Assembly (NCBI RefSeq): GCF_900091455.1
Contig: NZ_LT607412.1
Location: 6,696,001 to 6,760,000 of the forward strand
Direction of reading: 5' to 3'
From: Micromonospora coriariae
Lineage (GTDB): Bacteria > Actinomycetota > Actinomycetes > Mycobacteriales > Micromonosporaceae
Length of the DNA stretch: 64,000 bases
Numbering within the stretch: position 1 is the first letter of the stretch; every line of letters begins with the position of its first letter. Made by a program: the position numbers and the translations under genes. The notes under the pieces are model-generated. The model was given only the letters and a program-made list of their open reading frames with translations, was not told where the DNA came from and searched no databases. Below, in pieces: positions 34,517 through 42,717 of the stretch.

Positions 34517-36034
34517 TTAGAAGGTCGTTTCGTTGGGCAGGCCGAAGAAGTCGTGCCACTTGACGCCGCCGCGGAAGGCGGTGCCGGTCGAGAGGCCGAC
34601 GTAGACGTCGTTCAGGCTGCCCCGGGTGAAGGCGACGATGTCGTCCCTGCCGTCGCCGTCGAAGTCACCGAGGTAGGGGAACTCGCCGGCCAGGCAGAAG
34701 AAGTCGTTCCACTTGACGGTGGTGCCGGCGAACGAGGTGCCGGTGGAGACGGCCGCGTAGACGTCGGCGTCGGCGTTGCAGGTGAACGTGACGATGTCGT
34801 CGCGACCGTCGCCGTTGATGTCACCGACGCGCGGCTGTTCGGCACCGACGGCGAACAGGTCGTGCCACGTCTGCGACGACCCGAACGAGGATCCCGTGGA
34901 CAGGGCGACGATCACGTCCGACGCGGTGGCCGGCCCCTGGGTGAAGGTGATGATGTCGTCCCTGCCGTCGCCGTCGACGTCGCCGAGCGCCGGATACTCG
35001 CCGGCGATCGAGAAGTACTCGTGCCACTTCAGCGCCGTACCGGTGAACGACGACCCGGCGGAGAGCGCGACGTACACGTCGCCGGCGCCGTCGTGGGTGA
35101 AGGCGACGATGTCGTCGCGGCCGTCGCCGTTGACGTCCCCCACCGCGGCGACCTCGGCGTTCGGCGCGAACCAGTCGTGCCACTTCGTGGCGCCCGCGAA
35201 CGATGACCCGGTCGACAGTGCCACGTACACGTCGGCGAGCGAGCCGTGGGTGAACGCCACGATGTCGTCGCGCCCGTCGCCGTTGAAGTCCCCGGACAGC
35301 AGCGTCTCGTCGTTCAGCCCGAAGAAGTCGTTCCACTTCACCGACGTCCCGGCGAACGAGGTCCCGGTGGACGCGGACACGTACACGTCGTTCAGCGACC
35401 CCCGGGTGAACGCGACGATGTCGTCGCGGCCGTCCCCGGTGAAGTCCGTCGGCGAGCCGGCCAGGTACCGGCCGCCGGACGACCCGCCGCAGTTGTCACT
35501 GACCAGGTATTTCTGGTTGTACTGCGACGGGTAGGGGGCGAGCGAGACGCCGTTTATGACGATCGTCTGCCCGACACCGTTGTAGAGCTGCTCGTAGTGG
35601 ACGTGCGGCCCGGAGGAGTTTCCCGTGCTGCCCGTGATGCCGATCTGCTGGCCCTGCTGCACGTACGCGCCGTCGGGCACGGAATAGGCGCTGAGGTGGA
35701 AGTGGTAGGTGGTCCACCCACCACCGTGGTCGATGACGAGGTAGTTGCCCGCTCCGCTGGGCTGCGAGTAGTGCCGCGCCACACCCGCGGCGGAGGCGAC
35801 CTGCGGGGTGCCGCCGGTGGTGCCGCCGTCGGCGCGGACGAAGTCCAGCGCCTGTCGGACCTCGGCGCTGTGGTGGTCGTACGTCCACCGCTGCCCGCAG
35901 GGGAACGGCGCCTTGAAGATCGGTGCGGCGAACGCGGGTGAGGGCGGCGCCACCACGGCGGCCAGGACCGCCGCGGCCAGGGTGAGAAGCGCGACCAGGG
36001 CGCGACGCGCGGGGGTACGTGAATGCCGGAACAT
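34517..36034 (-). CDS. secreted M23 (LasA-type) peptidase with FG-GAP/VCBS propeller
   Basis: A 505-residue exported protein. The ATG at 36034 has AGGAG seven bases upstream. A signal peptide (1-36, ending SPAFA) precedes an M23 domain (about 40-175) with zinc-ligand blocks DHHSAEVRQALDF, TYHFHL and GPHVHYE, typical of peptidoglycan endopeptidases. After the linker GGSSGGRYLAGSPTD, residues about 200-505 form six FG-GAP/VCBS units, each about 50 residues, with the calcium-type loop DxNGDGRDDI followed by DVYVALSTG and KWHDWF/KWNDFF. The propeller ends NETTF. The same propeller is carried by the next two genes upstream; this is the third gene of that operon, 20 bases after the amidase gene. 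Confidence 0.93.
   Translation of the reverse strand: MFRHSRTPARRALVALLTLAAAVLAAVVAPPSPAFAAPIFKAPFPCGQRWTYDHHSAEVRQALDFVRADGGTTGGTPQVASAAGVARHYSQPSGAGNYLVIDHGGGWTTYHFHLSAYSVPDGAYVQQGQQIGITGSTGNSSGPHVHYEQLYNGVGQTIVINGVSLAPYPSQYNQKYLVSDNCGGSSGGRYLAGSPTDFTGDGRDDIVAFTRGSLNDVYVSASTGTSFAGTSVKWNDFFGLNDETLLSGDFNGDGRDDIVAFTHGSLADVYVALSTGSSFAGATKWHDWFAPNAEVAAVGDVNGDGRDDIVAFTHDGAGDVYVALSAGSSFTGTALKWHEYFSIAGEYPALGDVDGDGRDDIITFTQGPATASDVIVALSTGSSFGSSQTWHDLFAVGAEQPRVGDINGDGRDDIVTFTCNADADVYAAVSTGTSFAGTTVKWNDFFCLAGEFPYLGDFDGDGRDDIVAFTRGSLNDVYVGLSTGTAFRGGVKWHDFFGLPNETTF
34641..34870. repeat. copy 1 of a near-identical propeller-coding DNA block
   Basis: This 230-base segment of the M23 gene aligns without gaps to 36179-36408 and 38263-38492. 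By eye it differs from copy 2 at about seven positions. It encodes the fifth and sixth propeller units including the cysteine-bearing TFTCNADADVYAAVSTG. Confidence 0.8.
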
Positions 36035-36054
36035 GGCGTGACTCCTGTCGGGGC

Positions 36055-38118
36055 TCAGAGGGTCGTTTCGCCGTTGAGGCCGAAGTAGTCGTGCCACTTG
36101 GTGGCGCCGAGGAAGCTGGTGCCGGTGGAGAGCGCGACGTGGACGTCGTTGGTGGATCCCCTGGTGAAGACGATGATGTCGTCCCTGCCGTCGCCGTCGA
36201 AGTCGCCGAGGTAGGGGAACTCGCCGGCCAGGCAGAAGAAGTCGTTCCACTTGACGGTGGTGCCGGCGAACGAGGTGCCGGTGGAGACGGCCGCGTAGAC
36301 GTCGGCGTCGGCGTTGCAGGTGAACGTCACGATGTCGTCGCGACCGTCGCCGTTGATGTCCCCGACGCGCGGCTGTTCCGTCCCGACGGCGAACAGGTCG
36401 TGCCACTTCTGCGGGGCACCGAACGAGCCGCCGGTCGACAGGGCGATGATGACGTCGCTGGCCGCGGCGGGGCCCTGGGTGAAGGTGATGATGTCGTCCC
36501 TGCCGTCACCGTCGACGTCACCGATCGCCGGGAACTCCCCGGGGATCGAGAAGTACTCGTGCCACTTCACGCCGGGACCGAAGCCGGTTCCGGTGGACAG
36601 CGCCACGTACACGTCGGCGTTGGTGTCGTAGGTGAAGGCGATGATGTCGTCGCGGCCGTCACCGTTGACGTCGCCGACGGCGGCGACCTCGGCCCCCGGC
36701 GCGAACCAGTCGTGCCACTTCAGGCCACCGCCGAAGCTCGTGCCTGTGGAGAGGGCCACATACACGTCGGCGAGGGTGCCGTGGGTGAAGGCGATGACGT
36801 CGTCCTTGCCGTCGCCGTTCACGTCTCCGGTGAGCAGGGTTTCGCCGGAGAGACCGAAGAAGTCGTTCCACTTGACCGACGTGCCCGCGAAGGCACTTCC
36901 GGTCGAGGTGGCCACGTAGACGTCGTTGAGACTGCCCTGCGTGAAGGTGACGACGTCGTCTCGGCCGTCACCGGTGAAGTCGGTCGGTGATCCCGCCAGG
37001 TACCGGCCCCCCGACCCACCGGCGTTGACCAGGGAGATGTAGTAGTTCCAGTTCCAGTTCGGCCCGGGGTCGGTGTGGTCGTTGCCGGGCAGCTCGTTGT
37101 GTCCCTTGATCGCGTTGCGGTTCTTCGGCAGGCCGTACCGGTCGCAGAGGTAGCGGGTCAGCGCGGCCGACGACCGGTACATGGCGTCGGTGAACCAGGC
37201 CGGGTTGTCCACGAACCCCTCGTGCTCGATACCGACGGAGTACGGGTTGGCCGAGCGCGCGTGGTAGGCCGTGTCGCCCTCGCGGACCATCTGGGTGATC
37301 TCACCGTTGCTGGACTTCACGACATAGTGCGCGCTCACTCCCGCCGACGGGTTCTGGAACCAGCTGACCGTGCCCGCGTACGACCCCTGGGTCACGTGCA
37401 CCACAACTGTGGTGATCCGCGACGATCGGCCCACCTGGTAGTTGCCGCCGTACGCGGGGACCCAACGGGCCGGTCCGTACTCCGGTACCGCCGCGGCGGC
37501 GACGTTCGGACCGGGCGCGCCGGCGGGGGCGACCCGGGCGTAGCGACCGAGCTCGGGTCGGACCGGGTACGGCGCGACCCGTACCGGGCCGGCCACGATG
37601 CCGGTTCGCAGGAGGTCGTAGACGTGGTCGGCGTAGAGCCGGGCCGTCGCGTCGTTGACGGCGGCGCTGTACCGCGCCACGACCGGATACCAGGCGGACA
37701 GCCGGTCCCGCGCGCCCGCCGTCAGTCCTTCACTGTCGGCCAGGTCGCGCAGGACCGCGGCACCGCCCCGGACGTTGGCGGAGGTGATCGAGCGCAACCG
37801 ATCGACCGGCTCACCGGTGAGCGTGGCCGCCCGTTCGAGACTGTGCTGGGTGGGATTGCTGACGAGGTGCATGACGCCGTATCCGTTGGCCTGGCTGGGC
37901 AGGCCGCCGTGCTCCTCCAGCCGCGACTCACCGTAGGCGACGGCGACCAGCAGGTCCCGTGGCACGTCGTATTCGCCGGCGGCCCGATCGAAGGCCGAGG
38001 CGAGTGGACCGGGGGCTGCGGGTTGGGAGGCGGCCGCCGGCGCGGCCGTCATCTGGCTGGCGAGCGCCACCGCCATGAGGAGGGCGCAGGCGCGCCACGA
38101 GAGCCTGGTCAGTCGCAT
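36055..38118 (-). CDS. secreted bifunctional cell-wall hydrolase: transglycosylase-like plus N-acetylmuramoyl-L-alanine amidase with FG-GAP/VCBS propeller
   Basis: A 687-residue exported protein; GGAGG lies five bases before the ATG at 38118. The signal peptide ends near residue 31. Residues about 38-190 are a lysozyme/transglycosylase-like domain with AVAYGESRL (catalytic Glu) and ANGYGVMHL. Residues about 235-375 form an amidase_2 domain with zinc ligands in VVVHVTQG and KGHNELPGNDHTDPGPNW and SVGIEHEG between. The linker GGSGGRYLAGSPTD leads into a six-unit FG-GAP/VCBS propeller (about 385-687) ending NGETTL. It should cut both glycan strands and stem peptides of peptidoglycan. It lies 20 bases after the stop of the upstream lysozyme-like gene and 20 bases before the M23 gene. 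Confidence 0.93.
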   Translation of the reverse strand: MRLTRLSWRACALLMAVALASQMTAAPAAASQPAAPGPLASAFDRAAGEYDVPRDLLVAVAYGESRLEEHGGLPSQANGYGVMHLVSNPTQHSLERAATLTGEPVDRLRSITSANVRGGAAVLRDLADSEGLTAGARDRLSAWYPVVARYSAAVNDATARLYADHVYDLLRTGIVAGPVRVAPYPVRPELGRYARVAPAGAPGPNVAAAAVPEYGPARWVPAYGGNYQVGRSSRITTVVVHVTQGSYAGTVSWFQNPSAGVSAHYVVKSSNGEITQMVREGDTAYHARSANPYSVGIEHEGFVDNPAWFTDAMYRSSAALTRYLCDRYGLPKNRNAIKGHNELPGNDHTDPGPNWNWNYYISLVNAGGSGGRYLAGSPTDFTGDGRDDVVTFTQGSLNDVYVATSTGSAFAGTSVKWNDFFGLSGETLLTGDVNGDGKDDVIAFTHGTLADVYVALSTGTSFGGGLKWHDWFAPGAEVAAVGDVNGDGRDDIIAFTYDTNADVYVALSTGTGFGPGVKWHEYFSIPGEFPAIGDVDGDGRDDIITFTQGPAAASDVIIALSTGGSFGAPQKWHDLFAVGTEQPRVGDINGDGRDDIVTFTCNADADVYAAVSTGTSFAGTTVKWNDFFCLAGEFPYLGDFDGDGRDDIIVFTRGSTNDVHVALSTGTSFLGATKWHDYFGLNGETTL
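36179..36408. repeat. copy 2 of the propeller-coding DNA block
   Basis: Collinear with 34641-34870 (offset 1538) and 38263-38492 (offset 2084). By eye it differs from copy 3 at about eight of 230 positions. Similarity to copy 3 continues beyond both ends of the block. Confidence 0.8.
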
Positions 38119-38138
38119 GGGAGCCTCCAGTTCGCCGG

Positions 38139-39581
38139 TCACAGCGTCGTCTCGCCGTTGAGGCCGAAGTAGTCGTGCCACTTGGTGCCGCCGAGGAAGC
38201 CGGTGCCCGTGGAGAGCCCGACAAAGACGTCGTTGGTGGATCCCCTGGTGAAGACGATGATGTCGTCCCTGCCGTCACCGTTGGCGTCGCCGAGGTAGGG
38301 GAACTCGCCGGCCAGGCAGAAGAAGTCGTTCCACTTGACGGTGGTGCCGGCGAACGAATTGCCGGTGGAGACGGCCGCGTAGACGTCGGCGTCGGCGTTG
38401 CAGGTGAACGTCACGATGTCGTCGCGACCGTCACCGTTGATGTCACCGACGCGCGGCTGTTCCGTCCCGACGGCGAACAGGTCGTGCCACTTCTGCGGGG
38501 CACCGAAGGAACTGCCCGTCGAGAGGGAGACGATGACGTCGCTGGCCGCGGCGGGGCCCTGGGTGAACGTGATGATGTCGTCCCGGCCGTCGCCGTTGAC
38601 GTCACCGAGGGCCGGGAACTCGCCGAACGGGCTGAAGTACTCGTGCCATTTCAGGCCGGGCCCGAACGAGCTGCCGGTGGAGAGGGCGACGTACACGTCG
38701 CCGGCGGGATTGTGGGTGAACGCCACGATGTCCGCGCGCCCGTCGCCGTTGACGTCACCGACCGCGCCGATCTCCGCGCCCGGCGCGAACCAGTCGTGCC
38801 ACTTCAGCCCGCCGCCGAACGAGGTGCCGTTGGACAGCGCCACGTAGACGTCGCCGGTGTTGCTGTGGGCGAAGGTGACGAGGTCGTCCCGGCCGTCGCC
38901 GTTGACGTCGCCGGTCGAGGCGGTCTCCCCGCCGATGGAGAAGAAGTCGTTCCACTTCACGGAGGTGCCGGTGAAGGAACCACCGGTGGACGTGCCCACG
39001 TAGACATCGGCGAGAGTGTTCTGGGTGAAGGTGACGATGTCGTCGCGACCGTCGCCTGTGACGTCGGTGGCGGAACCGCCGGCGATGGCGTGGGTACGGG
39101 CCGCCTCGTCGAGTTGGGCTCGGGCGACGGCCGCCACCTGGTCGTACCGGTCGGGGAAGCCCGACCGTTGCACACACTGGGCGACCTGGCCCGCGCTGTA
39201 CCCGGGGTTGTTGCGGTCGCAGACGATCGCCCTGGTCACGTACTGGGTGCTGGCGTAGACCGGGTCCATGATCTGCTCCGGAGTGCCCCAGCCGTAGTCC
39301 CAGCGTTGCTGGAACACCCCGAGCGACGACTTGTCGCCACACGGCAGGTTGTTCATGTGTGACTCGACCCAGCCCGCCTCGAAGGCGGACAGCGTCACCT
39401 TGTCGTTGGCGTTGTGGGCCCGCGCGACCCGGTAGACCACCAGGGTCACGGCGGGGTCACGGTAGGCGGGGATGGACGGGCAGGCCAGGGTACCGATCGG
39501 GTCGGCGTGTGCCGGCGCCGCCGCGACGGTCGCCACGGCCGCGCCGAGGGCGACCAACAGGGCCAGGAGAGTACGTCTCAC
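38139..39581 (-). CDS. secreted lysozyme/transglycosylase-like protein with FG-GAP/VCBS propeller
   Basis: A 480-residue exported protein starting at GTG 39581 with GAGGAG four bases upstream. The signal peptide ends PAHAD (about 27). Residues about 35-165 form a lysozyme-like domain: FEAGWVESHMNN carries the probable catalytic Glu, followed by SSLGVFQQRWDYGWGTPEQI, a pattern of transglycosylase-like actinobacterial proteins. From about residue 170 a six-unit FG-GAP/VCBS propeller begins (SATDVTGDGRDDI) and ends NGETTL. It is the first gene of a four-cistron operon with the amidase, the M23 peptidase and the esterase remnant. The upstream 224 bases form a divergent promoter with the DUF4185 gene. 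Confidence 0.92.
   Translation of the reverse strand: MRRTLLALLVALGAAVATVAAAPAHADPIGTLACPSIPAYRDPAVTLVVYRVARAHNANDKVTLSAFEAGWVESHMNNLPCGDKSSLGVFQQRWDYGWGTPEQIMDPVYASTQYVTRAIVCDRNNPGYSAGQVAQCVQRSGFPDRYDQVAAVARAQLDEAARTHAIAGGSATDVTGDGRDDIVTFTQNTLADVYVGTSTGGSFTGTSVKWNDFFSIGGETASTGDVNGDGRDDLVTFAHSNTGDVYVALSNGTSFGGGLKWHDWFAPGAEIGAVGDVNGDGRADIVAFTHNPAGDVYVALSTGSSFGPGLKWHEYFSPFGEFPALGDVNGDGRDDIITFTQGPAAASDVIVSLSTGSSFGAPQKWHDLFAVGTEQPRVGDINGDGRDDIVTFTCNADADVYAAVSTGNSFAGTTVKWNDFFCLAGEFPYLGDANGDGRDDIIVFTRGSTNDVFVGLSTGTGFLGGTKWHDYFGLNGETTL
38263..38492. repeat. copy 3 of the propeller-coding DNA block
   Basis: Third copy of the block in the lysozyme-like gene, aligned without gaps to 36179-36408 and 34641-34870. 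Confidence 0.8.
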
Positions 39582-39691
39582 GGTGCTCCTCGCGAGGTCG
39601 GGGGTCAGCTTGCTGGCTTCGCGTACCTGTCTCTGGCGCTGATATCGATTGCTGAGTGTGCCATCGGGACGATGATTTCTGTCAATGCCTC

Positions 39692-39708
39692 GTGAAGATT
39701 TCCTTCAC
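39692..39708. promoter_or_regulatory. inverted repeat GTGAAG-ATTTC-CTTCAC in the divergent promoter
   Basis: Perfect six-base arms with a 5-base spacer, in the AT-rich middle of the region between the cell-wall-hydrolase operon and the DUF4185 gene. It lies 25 bases upstream of the DUF4185 -35 box and about 110 bases from the hydrolase operon start, so one regulator could control both directions. Confidence 0.5.
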
Positions 39709-39732
39709 TATGTTGTCAGTGATAGGCGCTTA

Positions 39733-39761
39733 TTGACATCGACGTCCGTCGCAGGTTTACT
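39733..39761 (+). promoter_or_regulatory. promoter of the DUF4185 gene (TTGACA-17-TTTACT)
   Basis: A consensus -35 TTGACA at 39733-39738, a 17-base spacer and TTTACT at 39756-39761, 44 bases before the ATG. A second TTGACA on the opposite strand (39680-39685) could serve the hydrolase operon, but no good -10 follows it. Confidence 0.6.
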
Positions 39762-39805
39762 CGCCGGTAATCGATGTCCGGCCGCCCACCAGCAGAGGAC
39801 CCGCC

Positions 39806-40933
39806 ATGGGTATGCGTCGCCGCTCGTTCATCGGCCGTGTCGCAGCGGTCGGCGCCGCCGGCGCCCTCGGCGGCGCCGGAGCCGCCCTCACGGCGGCCGG
39901 GCCGGCTCAGGCCGCCGTGTGGAAGAAGCGGTTGACCGGCGCGGACCTCGACACCAACAGCCGGTGGCGGGTCGCCGGCACCGACCTGGGCATCCCGTAC
40001 GTGCTGGAGAACGGGTCGATCGGCTACCTCTTCGGCGACACCTTCGACACGCCGTGGCCGGAGGGCCCACCCCTGCCGAACGACTGGCGATCACCGGTCA
40101 TGTTGCGCTCCGCCGTCCACCCGGGCGCGTCCGGCGGAGTGGTCTTCGACAGCGCGGCACGGGTCGCGGGCAACGGTCGGGCTCCGGAGCTGATGCACAA
40201 CGGCCACCACGGCGTCGGCATCGACGGCCTCCCGGAGGTGACAGTCATCCCCAACGACGGCATCAGCTTCCCCGAGACCGGCCGGCAGCTCATCTCGTAC
40301 ATGAGCATCGAGAACTGGAACTCGGCCGGCCCGGCGGGACCGCACTGGAAGTCGCGCTACGCGGGGCTGGCCTACTCCGACAACGGCAACGACTTCGTCC
40401 GTACGCCCCTGAAGTGGTGGAACAGCCCGGACAACAAGGATCCGTTCCAGATGTGGACCATGCAGCGCGCCGGCGACCACGTCTACGTCTTCTCCGTGCG
40501 AGCGGGCCGCCAGAGCGGCCCGATGATGCTGCGTCGCGTCCGGTGGGACCGCCTCTTCTACCCCGAATCGTATGAGGGGTGGGGCTGGAACGGCACGGAC
40601 TGGGGCTGGGGGCGGCCCTGCACACCCATCCTCACCGGCCGCTTCGGCGAGCCCTCCGTACGCCGCCTGGCTGACGGCACCTGGGTGATGTCGTACCTGA
40701 ACTGCCAGACGGGATGCCTGATCACCCGGACCGCCCCCGGGCCGGACCAGGTGTGGACGGCCGAGAAGATCCAGGTCACGAGTTGGCAGGAGCCCGCCCT
40801 CTACGGTGGGTTCATCCATCCCTGGTCGAGCCGCGACGCCAACGGCCTGCACCTGATGGTCTCGAAATGGACCCGTACGCCGGACGGCCGCAGCACCGCC
40901 TACCACGTCAGTCAGTTCGTCGGCACGGTCTGA
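39806..40933 (+). CDS. Tat-exported DUF4185 protein, possible GH183-type endo-D-arabinanase
   Basis: A 375-residue protein. AGGA lies six bases before the ATG at 39806. The N-terminus is a twin-arginine signal (MRRRSFIGRVAAVGAAG) ending AQAA. The body fits DUF4185, a five-bladed propeller related to clan-F glycosidases: GSIGYLFGDTFDTPWPEG, RYAGLAYSDNGNDF and FGEPSVRRLADGTWVMSY. DUF4185 includes the family now called GH183, endo-D-arabinofuranases that cut mycobacterial arabinogalactan and lipoarabinomannan. Whether this member has that activity is inference. It is divergent from three secreted peptidoglycan hydrolases, which fits attack on an arabinogalactan-peptidoglycan wall. Confidence 0.85.
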   Translation: MGMRRRSFIGRVAAVGAAGALGGAGAALTAAGPAQAAVWKKRLTGADLDTNSRWRVAGTDLGIPYVLENGSIGYLFGDTFDTPWPEGPPLPNDWRSPVMLRSAVHPGASGGVVFDSAARVAGNGRAPELMHNGHHGVGIDGLPEVTVIPNDGISFPETGRQLISYMSIENWNSAGPAGPHWKSRYAGLAYSDNGNDFVRTPLKWWNSPDNKDPFQMWTMQRAGDHVYVFSVRAGRQSGPMMLRRVRWDRLFYPESYEGWGWNGTDWGWGRPCTPILTGRFGEPSVRRLADGTWVMSYLNCQTGCLITRTAPGPDQVWTAEKIQVTSWQEPALYGGFIHPWSSRDANGLHLMVSKWTRTPDGRSTAYHVSQFVGTV

Positions 40934-41004
40934 CCCCGGCGATCCGGCGGCCACTCCTACTGCTTGAATGGGATCACCTGCCGTCGAGCCATTGGGGGCC
41001 CCGC

Positions 41005-42144
41005 GTGCCAGCCTCCTTCCCGTCGGGAGAGGCGTCCGACCCGCCGAGCGCTGGCGCGGCGATCGTCAAGCCGCTCCACCCGGGTCTGCTCACCTACCGT
41101 GACGGCAACGCCGAGATGCGGTGGGAGGCCATGGCGGGGCAGGGCCACGTGGTCCCGACCGACCGGTTCTTCGTCCGCAACCACACCAGCAGCCCACAGG
41201 TGGATGTCGACACGTGGCGGTTGCGTCTGTTCGGCACTGGCCTGCGGAACAGCCCGACGCGGGACGACGCGGTCGAGTTCGACTACGACGACCTGCGGGC
41301 CATGCCGGCCGAGGAGACCACGGCCCTGCTGGAGTGCGCGGGCAACGGCCGCCTCCACTTCGCCTCGCAGCAGGCCCACGAGACGCCGGGAGTCGCGTGG
41401 GGTCTCGGCGCGGTCGGGGTGGCGCGCTGGCGGGGCGTACGACTGTCGACCGTGCTCCACCACGCCGGCCTGACCGACGCCGCGGTCGACGTGCAGCCCG
41501 AGGGACTGGATCCGGACTACGTGACCGGCGGGGTGAACCTCGGTCGGGTGCGTCGACCACTTCCCATCGGCAAGGCCCTCGATGACGTACTGCTGGCGTA
41601 CGAGATGAACGGCAGGACGCTGCCGGCCGACCACGGCTTCCCGGTGCGGTTGGTGGTGCCGGGCTGGGTCGGCGTCGCCTCGATCAAGTGGGTCGGCTTC
41701 GTGGAGGTCTCCGCGACGGCCCTCTTCTCGCCGTGGAACACCCTGTTCTACCGCATGTTCGGTCCCGGTCATCCCGCTGGCGGCGGCCTTCTGACGACCC
41801 AGACGGTCAAGAGCGCCTTCGAACTGCCCTGGAACGCACGCCTGCCGGCCGGCGTGGACGTGCTGCTGCGGGGACGATCCTGGTCCGGCAACGGCCCGAT
41901 CCGGTCGGTCGAGGTCAGCACGGGTGATCGCGACGACTGGCGGCCGGCAACCCTTGAACGCCACGACGAGGGCGGGGCCTGGCAGCGGTGGACGGCCGTC
42001 TGGCGCCCGCCGGGGCCGGGCCGGTGGACCCTGCGTGCGCGGGCCACCGACGTCACCGGGGCCGGCCAGCCGGAGCACGCCCGTCCGAATGACCTGGGGT
42101 ACGTGTTCGACGGCATCGTCCGGCACCCGGTGACGGTCGACTGA
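41005..42144 (+). CDS. sulfite-oxidase-like molybdopterin oxidoreductase
   Basis: A 379-residue protein starting at GTG 41005; no ATG is available in frame after the upstream gene. Residues about 45-250 match the molybdopterin-binding domain of the sulfite oxidase family: RFFVRNHTSSPQVD, LLECAGNGR (the Cys that ligates molybdenum), GVRLSTVL and WVGVASIKWVGFVEV. The C-terminal 110 residues form the Mo-co dimerisation domain (VDVLLRGRSWSGNGPIRSVE). There is no signal peptide or heme domain, so it is a cytoplasmic sulfite-dehydrogenase-like enzyme whose electron acceptor and substrate are unknown. It lies 71 bases after the DUF4185 gene. Confidence 0.92.
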   Translation: MPASFPSGEASDPPSAGAAIVKPLHPGLLTYRDGNAEMRWEAMAGQGHVVPTDRFFVRNHTSSPQVDVDTWRLRLFGTGLRNSPTRDDAVEFDYDDLRAMPAEETTALLECAGNGRLHFASQQAHETPGVAWGLGAVGVARWRGVRLSTVLHHAGLTDAAVDVQPEGLDPDYVTGGVNLGRVRRPLPIGKALDDVLLAYEMNGRTLPADHGFPVRLVVPGWVGVASIKWVGFVEVSATALFSPWNTLFYRMFGPGHPAGGGLLTTQTVKSAFELPWNARLPAGVDVLLRGRSWSGNGPIRSVEVSTGDRDDWRPATLERHDEGGAWQRWTAVWRPPGPGRWTLRARATDVTGAGQPEHARPNDLGYVFDGIVRHPVTVD

Positions 42145-42717
42145 CCCGGAGGCGCGGAGCCGGGCGGTACCCGTACACCGTTCCGCGGCTCCGGAAACGC
42201 GGGGCCGGCCCGCTTTCGGAGCTTTCGCCAGCCCACCGGAAACGCGCGTCACGGGCCCTCGCTCCCACCGCACGGCGGGCAACCTGACGCGCGTCACCTG
42301 CGGGTCGTGGTGGCCGTTTCCCCGGTCATGAGGGAAATGCGGCGACCTGTTATCCCCACCGTCCGTCGTGGTCGGTCCGATCGGGTCCGTCTCCGTCCGG
42401 TCGGCCGCAATGTCGCGGCCAACCAGGACCGGCATGGCGCTCGGCGCCGCCTCCCGGGCACCCCGATCCGGGCCGCTCAACTGCGCTGACTCAGGCAAGG
42501 ACCGGCTCGCAACTTGCATCCGGCGGGCATTGACCCGTCCGTTGCACCACGCAATTACGACGTATGATAAATAGACGACTGCCAATCTTGACTTGTGCAG
42601 CTCGTCAGCGCACCGTGAAGAGTAAGAGGCAGATGCGCTCCATTATCGGCCCGACTGACGCGGTTCGCTGAATGGGGGCGCTGCCGATTTCACGCCGCGC
42701 GCAACAGGAGGCGTTAC
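42145..42717. other. 573-base non-coding interval upstream of the P450 gene
   Basis: No gene with a ribosome site or family resemblance is seen here. The left end has a possible hairpin terminator (42155-42193). The right third is AT-rich compared with its surroundings and includes TATGAT at 42563-42568, a good -10 box without a well-spaced -35. This would give a leader of about 140 bases for the P450 gene. Confidence 0.5.
42155..42193 (+). terminator. possible terminator after the molybdopterin enzyme gene
   Basis: Arms CGGAGCCG / CGGCTCCG (42155-42162, 42186-42193) with a 23-base loop, starting 10 bases after the stop. The long loop makes it weaker than the other terminators in this window. 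Confidence 0.4.

Noticed and set aside
34517..39581. Phage lysis cassette or prophage remnant
   Set aside because: All three hydrolases have Sec signal peptides and long propeller domains, and no holin, structural, integrase or attachment-site signals are nearby.
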